Shown in pieces: positions 1 through 6,346 of a stretch of 17,704 nucleotides of DNA. Source of the DNA: Puniceicoccales bacterium (GTDB lineage Bacteria > Verrucomicrobiota > Verrucomicrobiia > Opitutales > LL51); contig JAIRLD010000064.1 of NCBI GenBank assembly GCA_031259665.1, forward strand, positions 1 through 17,704, given 5' to 3'. The notes beneath the pieces are model-generated. The model was not told where the DNA came from. It did no database searches and saw only the letters and a list, made by a program, of their open reading frames with translations. Within the stretch, counting starts at the first letter, position 1; every line of letters begins with the position of its first letter. The position numbers and the translations under genes were made by a program.

Positions 1-33
1 CTTAACAATATTTTTTGTATTTAATTTTTTCAT
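1..33 (-). CDS. Ankyrin-family gene, first 11 codons only (runs off window edge)
   Basis: Reading the minus strand from the ATG at 33 gives MKKLNTKNIVK, almost the same start as the two complete ankyrin genes in this window (MNKLDTKNIIK and MNKLNMKNIIK). The 130 bp upstream also match the upstream regions of those genes, including the promoter boxes. I therefore read this as the 5' end of another member of the same tandem family, with the rest beyond position 1. Nothing can be said about its length or whether it is intact. Confidence 0.75.
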   Translation of the reverse strand, partial: MKKLNTKNIVK

Positions 34-101
34 TTTTTATCCAATGTGTTAATTTTTCATTCAATACATTTAGATTGCAGATCATCTGCGACCATAACTA
101 T

Positions 102-129
102 ATAGTAAAATGTTTTTAATATTTATCAA
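102..129 (-). promoter_or_regulatory. Promoter of the ankyrin gene at the window edge
   Basis: On the minus strand there is TTGATA (124-129), a 16-bp spacer and TACTAT (102-107), followed about 70 bp later by the ATG at 33. The same boxes with the same spacer and the same flanking A/T-rich block occur upstream of the gene starting at 4232, so the promoter was copied with the gene. Confidence 0.6.
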
Positions 130-198
130 ATAATTATTTTTGTTTTTTGACAAACTTCACCCAACCGTCAGATTTTCCAGTTTTTTGCAATTCAGGGC

Positions 199-233
199 AA
201 AAAAATCGGAACAGAGATATTTCCTCCGTTCCG
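199..233 (-). terminator. Rho-independent terminator after the ankyrin gene and its decayed tail
   Basis: On the minus strand CGGAAC pairs with GTTCCG (228-233 with 207-212), extended by a mismatch and three more pairs, with a short AT-rich loop and a run of seven T after the stem (199-205 on the plus strand). It lies 60 bp past the old stop codon at 294 and resembles the hairpin at 2566-2600 in both stem and loop. Confidence 0.7.
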
Positions 234-293
234 AATGCGCTTTACCCATATCTAAGCATTTCGTGCACAATACTTCAGTTCTTTGCTACACAG

Positions 294-776
294 TTAGCAT
301 CTGATTTCATCGCCCATTTTCGCACTGTTGTTCATTAATAAAATTCTAATTATTATATTCCTAAATAGATTGCTAACCCTTGCGTCATCATTGGAGAGAG
401 ATCCAAAGGCGTCCTGCCCTATTCTCCATAATATTTAGTCGATGGCAGCCCATCCCAACAACACCTTCACAATCTTTGGATGGCTCCGATATATAGCCCA
501 ATGGAGCAGCTTCGCGCCATACCTATCATCAAACATCCACTGCATTAGCGCTTGTTCTAGTAACATTCCTACGATCTCTTCTCTGCCCATTTGTTTTGCT
601 ATACGAAGCGGGCGTTTCACCATAACGATTTTCGAGCACGTTAATGCCTTCTACTTCTAATAACGCCCTTACGGCCTCTACTCGGACCTTTACGGCTGTA
701 TGGAGCGACGTCTCTCATTGTAAATCGTTGAATATTCACATTAGCACCTTGCTCTCTATCAATATCCTTATGACAT
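294..776 (-). pseudogene. Decayed 3' part of the 541-residue ankyrin gene
   Basis: Minus-strand translation keeps ankyrin sequence past the stop at 777, but in changing frames. LDVIRILIE is followed by two extra bases, then QGANVNIQ. ETSLHTAVKVRVEAVRALLE follows after another shift and an in-frame TGA, then PLRIAKQMGREEIVGMLLEQ after one more shift. The tail ends at 294 in LLMNNSAKMGDEIRC, matching the family C-terminal signature (AQTGDAIR in the intact gene, AKTGDEIR in the 4396 remnant). The ancestral gene therefore ran to 294, before the terminator at 199-233. The open stretch at 435-623 is one fragment of this tail, not a separate gene. Confidence 0.75.
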
Positions 777-2402
777 CTAAAAAATGCCATGCCTTAAGGC
801 ATAATGGAGCGGTGTTTGGCCTTCATGATTTCGAGCATTCACATCAATACCTTCTACTTCCAATAACGCCCTTACGACCTCTACTTGGCCATTCCTTACG
901 GCATAATGGAGCGGCGTTAAGCCATAATAATTTTGAGCATTCACGTCAGCACCTCGACCGATTAACGTCCTTATAGCCTCTAAATTGCCAGTTTCAACGG
1001 CATAATGCAGCGGTGTCATGCCATTCTCGCCCTGAGCATTCACATCAATAGTTGCCCAATTAAGATCCGTCCAACGCCTACCTCGAATCCCTGCCCAAAC
1101 GTCTCTTGCTGGCAACACTTCTATAGCCTCCACTTCGTTCCCAAATGCAGCCCAATGAAACGGCATTTCGCCACGCCTATGCTGAGCACCAGCACCTTGC
1201 CTACGCTGAATACCGACGTCTCGCGCTAGCAACATTCTGGCATCTACTTCGCCCATTCGTGCAACCTCATAGAGCGGCACTTCGCCTCGCCTACGCTGAG
1301 CATTAGCGCTTCGATTCAATATCCTTACGGCCTCTAAATCGCCATTCCTTGTGGCCAAATGGAGCGGCGTTAAGCCATCATCGTTCTGAGCATTCACGTC
1401 AGCACCTCGATCAAGTAACGTCCTTATAGCCCCTAGATCGCCAATTTCAACGACATAATGCAGCAGTGTTGCATTCGTTTCATCTCGCTCATACACATTG
1501 ATGGCATTCACATCAATAGTTGCCCAATCACGATCCACCCAACGTCTACCTCGAATCGCTACCCAAGTGTCTCTTGCTGGCAACGCTTCTGCAGCCCTAT
1601 GAAGCACCTCTTCGCCACGCCTATGCTGAACATCAGTGCCTTGTTCTAGCAACATTCTTCTGGCATCGCCCATTTGCATTCTGACATCTAAATCGCCCAT
1701 TTGTGCAGCCCCATAGAGCGGCATTTCACCTCGCCTCTGAGTACCAACGACTCGTCTACCCTGAGTAGCAGCACCTTGCTCCAATATCCTTATGACATCT
1801 AAATTACCATTCCTTGTAGCCAAACGAAACGGCATTTCGCCTCGCCTCTGAGTACCAGCGACTCGTCTACCCTGAGTAACAGCACCTTGCTCCAATATCC
1901 TTATGACATCTAAATTACCATTCCTTGTAGCCAAACGAAGCGGCGTGTCGCCACCGGCCTGAGCATTTACGTTAGCACCTTGCTCTATCAATATCCTTAT
2001 GACATCTAAATTGCCATTCCTTACGGCCAAATAGAGTGGCGTTTCGCCACCACCGGTCTGAACATTCACGTTAGCACCTTGCTCTATCAATATCCTTATG
2101 ACATCTAAATTGCCATTCCTTACGGCCAAATAGAGCGGCGTTTCGCCACCACTGTTCCGAGCATTCACGTCAGCATCTCGACCGATTAACGTCCTTATAG
2201 CCCCTAGATCGCCAATTTCAACGACATAATGCAGCAGTGTTGTATTTCGCTCATCTCGCGCATTCACATCGATAGCATCCACATTAATAGTTGCCCAATC
2301 AAGATCCTCCCAACGAAAAGCTTTGCAAAGATGACTTGTACTAAATAGACATCCGCTTATTGCAATATATTTAATGATATTTTTTGTATCTAATTTATTC
2401 AT
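777..2402 (-). CDS. Ankyrin-repeat protein, exported, C-terminally truncated (541 aa)
   Basis: Ankyrin repeats mediate protein-protein binding, and in host-associated bacteria such proteins are often secreted or surface-exposed. Residues 1-28 form a short signal-like segment with a possible lipobox (ISGC, Cys18), so it may be a lipoprotein. Canonical 33-residue repeats (ETPLYLAVRNGNLDVIRILI type) start near residue 50. Around residues 160-285 they become irregular, with a 37-residue unit present twice at a 111-bp offset. A tryptophan-rich cap (RWEDLDWATI, RRWVDRDWATID, RRWTDLNWATID) occurs three times, near residues 30, 286 and 440, so the protein looks like three linked modules. The reading frame ends at a run of six A (779-784), where the intact frame would have continued into the decayed tail. 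The start is shared with its paralogues but has only a weak ribosome binding site. Ankyrin identity is certain; function and partners are unknown. Confidence 0.85.
   Translation of the reverse strand: MNKLDTKNIIKYIAISGCLFSTSHLCKAFRWEDLDWATINVDAIDVNARDERNTTLLHYVVEIGDLGAIRTLIGRDADVNARNSGGETPLYLAVRNGNLDVIRILIEQGANVNVQTGGGETPLYLAVRNGNLDVIRILIEQGANVNAQAGGDTPLRLATRNGNLDVIRILEQGAVTQGRRVAGTQRRGEMPFRLATRNGNLDVIRILEQGAATQGRRVVGTQRRGEMPLYGAAQMGDLDVRMQMGDARRMLLEQGTDVQHRRGEEVLHRAAEALPARDTWVAIRGRRWVDRDWATIDVNAINVYERDETNATLLHYVVEIGDLGAIRTLLDRGADVNAQNDDGLTPLHLATRNGDLEAVRILNRSANAQRRRGEVPLYEVARMGEVDARMLLARDVGIQRRQGAGAQHRRGEMPFHWAAFGNEVEAIEVLPARDVWAGIRGRRWTDLNWATIDVNAQGENGMTPLHYAVETGNLEAIRTLIGRGADVNAQNYYGLTPLHYAVRNGQVEVVRALLEVEGIDVNARNHEGQTPLHYALRHGIF
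2017..2148. repeat. 132-bp tract shared with the neighbouring ankyrin gene (copy at 2857-2988)
   Basis: Positions 2017-2148 equal 2857-2988 at 131 of 132 bases; the only difference is t at 2071 against c at 2911. Outside these limits the two genes diverge at once. It encodes 44 residues covering one full ankyrin repeat and parts of two others. Confidence 0.9.
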
Positions 2403-2460
2403 TTTACCGTATTCTTAATCTTTATTCTAATTTCTAATATAGCTCCCCAACCATGGTTTT

Positions 2461-2490
2461 GTACTACACACAATTTATAATACCTGTCAA
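2461..2490 (-). promoter_or_regulatory. Probable promoter of the 541-residue ankyrin gene
   Basis: TTGACA on the minus strand (2485-2490) occupies the place of the TTGATA box of the other two family promoters, inside the conserved block reading CAAGCAATTATTTTTGTTTT on the plus strand. The -10 box is poor: TAGTAC with an 18-bp spacer or TGTAGT with 16 bp. This promoter has diverged more than the other two. Confidence 0.45.
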
Positions 2491-2565
2491 GCAATTATTT
2501 TTGTTTTTCTGATAAACTTCACACAACCATCAAATTTTTCTCAGTTTTATTCTACGATTTAGGGT

Positions 2566-2600
2566 AAAAAAAAATCGGAACAGATATTTCATCTGTTCCG
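2566..2600 (-). terminator. Rho-independent terminator of the 517-residue ankyrin gene
   Basis: On the minus strand there is a perfect 10-bp stem, CGGAACAGAT with ATCTGTTCCG (2591-2600 with 2576-2585), a 5-base loop and then a run of nine T (2566-2574 on the plus strand). It lies about 80 bp past the stop codon at 2679. Confidence 0.9.
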
Positions 2601-2678
2601 AATGAGTTTTATCAATAGCTAGGTGTCAATTAATGAATGAGCTAATTTCGCCAGAATTAATACCATCTTCTAGAGGAC

Positions 2679-4232
2679 CTAGCGGCCTCCCTTTTTAGCA
2701 TGTCTGATTGCATCACCCGTTTGCGCATTGTACCGCCTCAATAAATCTATCACTGTTTGATTTTTAGCTACATCTAACGGCGTTTCGCCATTTTTATTCT
2801 GAACATTCACGTTAGCGCGTTGCTCGAGCAACACTCTCATAGCCTCTATTCGACCCTTCCTTACGGCCAAATAGAGTGGCGTTTCGCCACCACCGGTCTG
2901 AACATTCACGCTAGCACCTTGCTCTATCAATATCCTTATGACATCTAAATTGCCATTCCTTACGGCCAAATAGAGCGGCGTTTCGCCATTTTTATTCTGA
3001 ACATTCACGTTAGCGCGTTGCTCGAGCAACACTCTTATAGCCTCTATTTGACCAAATTCTACAGCCCAATGGAGCGGCGTTTCGCCATTTTTATTCTGAA
3101 CATTCACGTTAGCGCATTGCTCGAGCAACACTCTTATAGCCTCTATTTGACCAAATTCTACAGCCCAATGGAGCGGTGTTTGGTTATTACCGTCCTGAAT
3201 ATTCCCATCAGCACCACCTTCTAGCAACGCTTTTACGGCCTCTATTTTGCCCTCCCTTACAGCCCAATGGAGCGGCGTTTGGTTATTTTTATTCTGAACA
3301 TTCACCTTAGCGCGTTGCTCGAGCAACACTCTTATAGCCTCTATTTTGCCTTCCTTTACAGCCCAATGGAGCGGCGTGTCGCCAAAATAATCCTTAGCGT
3401 CTATCTCAGCGCCTGAAGTTTTCAACGCTTTGATGGCCTCTACTTTGCCTTCCTTTGCAGCCCAATGGAGCGGCGTTTCTCGCCACTTATCCCTAGCATC
3501 CACTGCAACTCCTGTGCTTAGCAGCACTACTACAATCTCTCTTTCGCCATACCATGCGGCCCAATGAAGCGGTGTTTGGTTATTACCGTCCTGAATATTC
3601 CCATCAGCACCACCTTCTAGCAACGCTTTTACGGCCTCTATTTTGCCCTCCCCTGCAGCCAAATGGAGCGGTGTTAAGCCATTATTATCCACAGCATTCA
3701 CCTTAGCGCGTTGCTCGAGCAACGCTTTGATGGCCCCTACTTTGCCTTCCTTTGCAGCCCAATGGAGCGGCGTTGCTTGCCACTTATCCCTAGCATCCAC
3801 TGCAACTCCTTTGCTTAGCAGCACTACTACAATCTCTCTTTCGCCATACCATGCGGCCCAATGAAGCGGTGTTTGGTTATCACCGTCCCGAATATTCCCA
3901 TTAGCACCACCTTCTAGCAACGCTTTTACGGCCTCTATTTTGCCCTCCCCTGCAGCCAAATGGAGCGGCATTCTGCCATTATTATCCACAGCATTCACCT
4001 TAGCATCTCGAGTTAATAACACTTTTATGACCTCTACTTTGCCGCACGCGGCTGCTACATGGAGCAGCGTATAGCCATTTTCATCTTGAAGATCTACACC
4101 GAAAGTATTCACATCAATACCTTCCCAATTGAAATCTTCCCAGCGAAAATCCCCGTAAATGTGATCGATACTAAGTAAACATCCACTTATTGCAACATAC
4201 TTAATAATATTTTTCATATTCAATTTATTCAT
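2679..4232 (-). CDS. Ankyrin-repeat protein, exported, intact (517 aa)
   Basis: Thirteen full 33-residue ankyrin repeats and one partial repeat run from about residue 50 to 500, with consensus lines such as QTPLHWAAWYGEREIVVVLL. The N-terminus MNKLNMKNIIKYVAISGC has lysines, a short hydrophobic stretch and a possible lipobox ISGC (Cys18), so I infer export and perhaps lipidation by Lgt. A tryptophan-rich cap (FRWEDFNWEGID) follows, and the end is a basic tail after AQTGDAIR. AAGGA lies 7-8 bases before the ATG, and the gene has its own promoter (4301-4328) and terminator (2566-2600). Repeats 4-6 are a recent copy of repeats 1-3 region sequence at a 297-bp offset, and one tract is nearly identical to the neighbouring gene. 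It is a candidate host-interaction protein; the binding partner is unknown. Confidence 0.92.
   Translation of the reverse strand: MNKLNMKNIIKYVAISGCLLSIDHIYGDFRWEDFNWEGIDVNTFGVDLQDENGYTLLHVAAACGKVEVIKVLLTRDAKVNAVDNNGRMPLHLAAGEGKIEAVKALLEGGANGNIRDGDNQTPLHWAAWYGEREIVVVLLSKGVAVDARDKWQATPLHWAAKEGKVGAIKALLEQRAKVNAVDNNGLTPLHLAAGEGKIEAVKALLEGGADGNIQDGNNQTPLHWAAWYGEREIVVVLLSTGVAVDARDKWRETPLHWAAKEGKVEAIKALKTSGAEIDAKDYFGDTPLHWAVKEGKIEAIRVLLEQRAKVNVQNKNNQTPLHWAVREGKIEAVKALLEGGADGNIQDGNNQTPLHWAVEFGQIEAIRVLLEQCANVNVQNKNGETPLHWAVEFGQIEAIRVLLEQRANVNVQNKNGETPLYLAVRNGNLDVIRILIEQGASVNVQTGGGETPLYLAVRKGRIEAMRVLLEQRANVNVQNKNGETPLDVAKNQTVIDLLRRYNAQTGDAIRHAKKGGR
2857..2988. repeat. 132-bp tract shared with the 541-residue ankyrin gene
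   Basis: This is the second copy of the tract at 2017-2148, with one mismatch at 2911. It encodes the repeats around NVQTGGGETPLYLAV near residues 415-460 of the 517-residue protein. Confidence 0.9.
3423..4004. repeat. Internal tandem duplication of three ankyrin repeats (297-bp period)
   Basis: 3423-3707 and 3720-4004 are near-identical at a constant offset of 297 bp, which is 99 residues or three ankyrin repeats. Both copies carry the line KALLEGGA.GNI.DG.NQTPLHWAAWYGEREIVVVLLS. The period is a whole number of repeats, so the reading frame and fold register are kept. Confidence 0.9.
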
Positions 4233-4300
4233 TTTTTATTCCTTATGTTAATTTTTTATTTAATATATTCCAGTCGCAGACCTCTTGTGACCATGGCTGC

Positions 4301-4328
4301 ATAGTAAAATGTTTTTAATATTTATCAA
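4301..4328 (-). promoter_or_regulatory. Promoter of the 517-residue ankyrin gene
   Basis: On the minus strand there is TTGATA (4323-4328), a 16-bp spacer and TACTAT (4301-4306), about 70 bp before the ATG at 4232. Boxes and spacer are identical in arrangement to those at 102-129. Confidence 0.65.
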
Positions 4329-4395
4329 GCAGTTATTTTTGTTTTCTTCGAATAAAACTCATACAACCATTAGATTTTTTAATTTCACTCACAAC

Positions 4396-4530
4396 TTACG
4401 GCTCCAAAAAAGCTTGTTTCCGGACATGCCCGAATCTGATTTCATCGCCCGTTTTTGCACCTCTGTTCTCTAATAAGGCTTTCACTACTTCGCCGTTAGC
4501 TAAACTTATCATTGCGCACCTAATTCTTTC
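4396..4530 (-). pseudogene. C-terminal remnant of a fourth ankyrin gene
   Basis: The minus strand reads MISLANGEVVKALLENRGA, then KTGDEIRFGHVRKQAFLEP and a stop at 4396-4398. KALLENRGAKTGDEIR matches the end of the intact ankyrin protein (LLRRYNAQTGDAIR). Upstream the sequence loses ankyrin character and meets the inverted-repeat element at 4533, so only about 45 codons survive. No start codon or promoter is left, so I take it as non-functional. Confidence 0.7.
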
Positions 4531-4532
4531 AT

Positions 4533-4876
4533 TAGACCTGTTGCAAAAGTGATTATCAAAGGGTATAGGATGGATTACCCCAACCTCCCGATTACCTACT
4601 TCCGTTCATGCAAATCCAAATCCGCTCTTCAGATTAACTATCTCTGCTATGATCTTGAACCGCTCATGAACCACTCATTAAACCTCTCTCCCTTTTCTGT
4701 ATCTCTTGATAACCCTACAAACACTAGCTCCATCAAGACCAAACAGTGCACCCATAAATCTCTGAGTAACGTAATGCCTATAGAACATGATGAGTAAAAT
4801 CATGACCCCACTCCTGATATCCAGCTTGTGAATTTATCAGAGTTCAAAGCAATTTGCTTCCTTTGCAACAGGTCTA
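4533..4876. mobile_element. 344-bp element with 13-bp inverted repeats and TA ends (MITE or IS remnant)
   Basis: GACCTGTTGCAAA at 4535-4547 is repeated exactly in inverse orientation as TTTGCAACAGGTC at 4862-4874, and both ends are bordered by TA. This is the form of a miniature inverted-repeat element or a deleted IS. A TA target is used by IS630/mariner-type elements and by some IS5-group elements. The 82-codon open stretch inside (4549-4797) resembles no transposase I know, so any movement would depend on an enzyme from elsewhere. The left end abuts the ankyrin remnant, which is consistent with insertion or deletion there. Confidence 0.65.
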
Positions 4877-5201
4877 GTATAACGGCGCATATTGATGGCT
4901 TTAGGTGGTGGTTATGCGACCCTTCAAAGGACCATACAATTTTCAAGTGAGGTAAGCAACATTCGATCGCCCCAATTCCAGATCCTGCACAGGGTAATTA
5001 AGCCCCTATGGCTATCCAGGGTATTCCATGGTAACGTAGGAATATCCTAACGCCTCTGGCAATGGGATATTTTCTGCGCGCTTTGCGCACAGTTTTTATT
5101 CCCAAGTCATTGGGGTACTCCAAGACTCGTGGAATTTCGGAGATTGCGGTCAAAATTTTTCATTTACCACGACCATTGAATCCTTTGACTCATGGAGAGG
5201 A
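4877..5201. other. Intergenic stretch without a recognisable gene
   Basis: No convincing gene, RNA or clear promoter was found in these 325 bp. A short plus-strand reading near 4898 gives MALGGGYATL, reminiscent of the end of TolC-type outer-membrane proteins, but the homology is too short to call. A weak hairpin followed by T residues lies near 5075-5098. Confidence 0.4.
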
Positions 5202-5345
5202 ATGAGTGTATTGACTGAAATATGCATAATTTTAATTTTTCCGTTTTACGGGGGAATATTTAAGGGCGGGAGTTATGCGAGTTTGGCGGAGCAGTTTTGG
5301 AAATTAAAGGAATATTTTTATGATATTGGCACATATTACCGTTAA
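5202..5345 (+). CDS. Possible 47-residue leader peptide overlapping the lgt start
   Basis: An ATG at 5202 is preceded directly by GGAGAGG and opens a 47-codon frame ending at 5345, 26 bases inside lgt in another frame. The predicted peptide begins MSVLTEICIILIFPFYGG and contains one hydrophobic stretch. The ribosome binding site sits only about one base from the ATG, closer than usual. It could be a translationally coupled upstream frame for lgt, or chance. I do not recognise any family. Confidence 0.25.
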   Translation: MSVLTEICIILIFPFYGGIFKGGSYASLAEQFWKLKEYFYDIGTYYR

Positions 5346-6114
5346 CATTGATCCATTTGCGATTCATTTTCCGGAGAGTTGGGGGATTGGAGGTATTCGC
5401 TGGTACGGGATCTGCTATGTTGTCAGTTTTTTTCTAGTGCAATTTTTTTTAACGTTTTATTCTCGGCGTAAGATTTCGCCGTTAACGTCGATTCAAAACG
5501 ATATTCTATTGTTGTATACCGCATTGGGTGTAGTTATTGGGGGGCGTTTTGGACATTGTTTACTTTATAATTGGGAGAATTTCGCAATTAATCCTTTAAT
5601 TTTTTTTCAAGTTTGGAAAGGAGGGATGGCGAGTCACGGTGGTTTTATTGGAGGGATTTTAGCGATTTTTTATTTTGCGAAGAGGTTCCGCTATGATCTT
5701 TTTCTGGTAGGCGATATCATTTGTTCGGTTATTCCGTTATGTTTGATGATTGGTCGTTTAGGAAATTTTGTCAATGGGGAATTAATTGGGCGTTTAACGG
5801 ATGTACCTTGGGGGGTTATTTATGGTGATGAGGTAGGGAAGCTAGCGCGTCATCCTTCGCAATTGTACGAGGCATTTTGGGAAGGTTTTCTACCATTTAT
5901 CGTGGTACAGGTTATCATTTGGAGGAAGCATTTTCGATCCGGCTATTTAGGTGGATTATTTTTAGTTTTATATTCCGTAGGGCGAATTGGGTGTGAATAT
6001 TTTCGGGAGCCGGATGCGGGATTAATTTTAGGGATGACCCGGGGGCAATTTTTCAGCATATTTCTATTTATTTTCGGGGTAATTTTAATAATTCTCAGGA
6101 GAGGAGACCGATAA
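5320..6114 (+). CDS. lgt: Prolipoprotein diacylglyceryl transferase
   Basis: Lgt moves the diacylglyceryl group of phosphatidylglycerol onto the lipobox cysteine of prolipoproteins at the inner membrane, the first step in lipoprotein maturation. The 264-residue protein has about seven hydrophobic segments. It shows the family motifs GGMASHGGFIGG near residues 100-110 (the conserved His-Gly pair), the signature GRLGNFVNGELIGR near 147-160, RHPSQLYEA near 184-192 and the late arginine region GRIGCEYFREPD near 222-233. Length is normal. AAAGGA lies 9 bases before the ATG. The gene is the only plus-strand core gene here and stands alone. Its 3' end and downstream flank exist again, diverged, at 7812-7953 beyond the helical-repeat gene. 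The copy next to lgt has lost the hairpin that the distant copy keeps. Candidate substrates in this window are the ankyrin proteins with ISGC. Confidence 0.97.
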   Translation: MILAHITVNIDPFAIHFPESWGIGGIRWYGICYVVSFFLVQFFLTFYSRRKISPLTSIQNDILLLYTALGVVIGGRFGHCLLYNWENFAINPLIFFQVWKGGMASHGGFIGGILAIFYFAKRFRYDLFLVGDIICSVIPLCLMIGRLGNFVNGELIGRLTDVPWGVIYGDEVGKLARHPSQLYEAFWEGFLPFIVVQVIIWRKHFRSGYLGGLFLVLYSVGRIGCEYFREPDAGLILGMTRGQFFSIFLFIFGVILIILRRGDR

Positions 6115-6174
6115 AAATACGATTAATTCCGTCCATAATCGTTTTCCGAGATGCGTGGGAGATCCGAATCTTTT
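6058..6174. repeat. lgt 3' end and flank, proximal copy
   Basis: This stretch covers the last 17-18 codons of lgt, its stop and 60 bp beyond. It aligns along its length with 7812-7953: AATTTTAATAATTCTCAGG against AGTTTTAATAATTTTCAGG, and GATTAATTCCGTCCATAATC against GATTAATTTTGTCCATAATC. The copies are diverged and differ by indels. Confidence 0.75.
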
Positions 6175-6346
6175 CTGATATCAAACCATTGGAGTTATTT
6201 AATTTACCGATCCCAAAATTTTCACATTACTGAATATTCGAAATATTTCTTATATTTTTTTGATCGAGTTATGCCATTGGTTGTTGGCTTATTCAAGTCG
6301 TTCAACAGCCTGATCTTTTTCTCTCCCTTTGATATGAGTCACCTTC

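Noticed and set aside
442..1649. Several open plus-strand frames of 60-110 codons opposite the ankyrin gene
   Set aside because: They are antisense to regular ankyrin repeats, share their periodicity and have no ribosome binding sites.
1900..4010. Regular DNA repeats that could suggest a CRISPR array
   Set aside because: The repeats are coding, have a 99-bp or multiple-of-99 period matching 33-residue ankyrin units, and have no unique spacers.
4549..4797. 82-codon frame inside the inverted-repeat element
   Set aside because: No DDE motif or other transposase likeness, no good start site; treated as chance or as degraded sequence.
4898..5050. Possible end of a TolC-type outer-membrane efflux protein (MALGGGYATL)
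   Set aside because: Only the short LGGGY pattern fits; the sequence before it is the mobile element and what follows does not extend the similarity.
5071..5105. Hairpin TGCGC/GCGCA followed by five T as a terminator
   Set aside because: Stem of only five pairs and no gene upstream on that strand to terminate.
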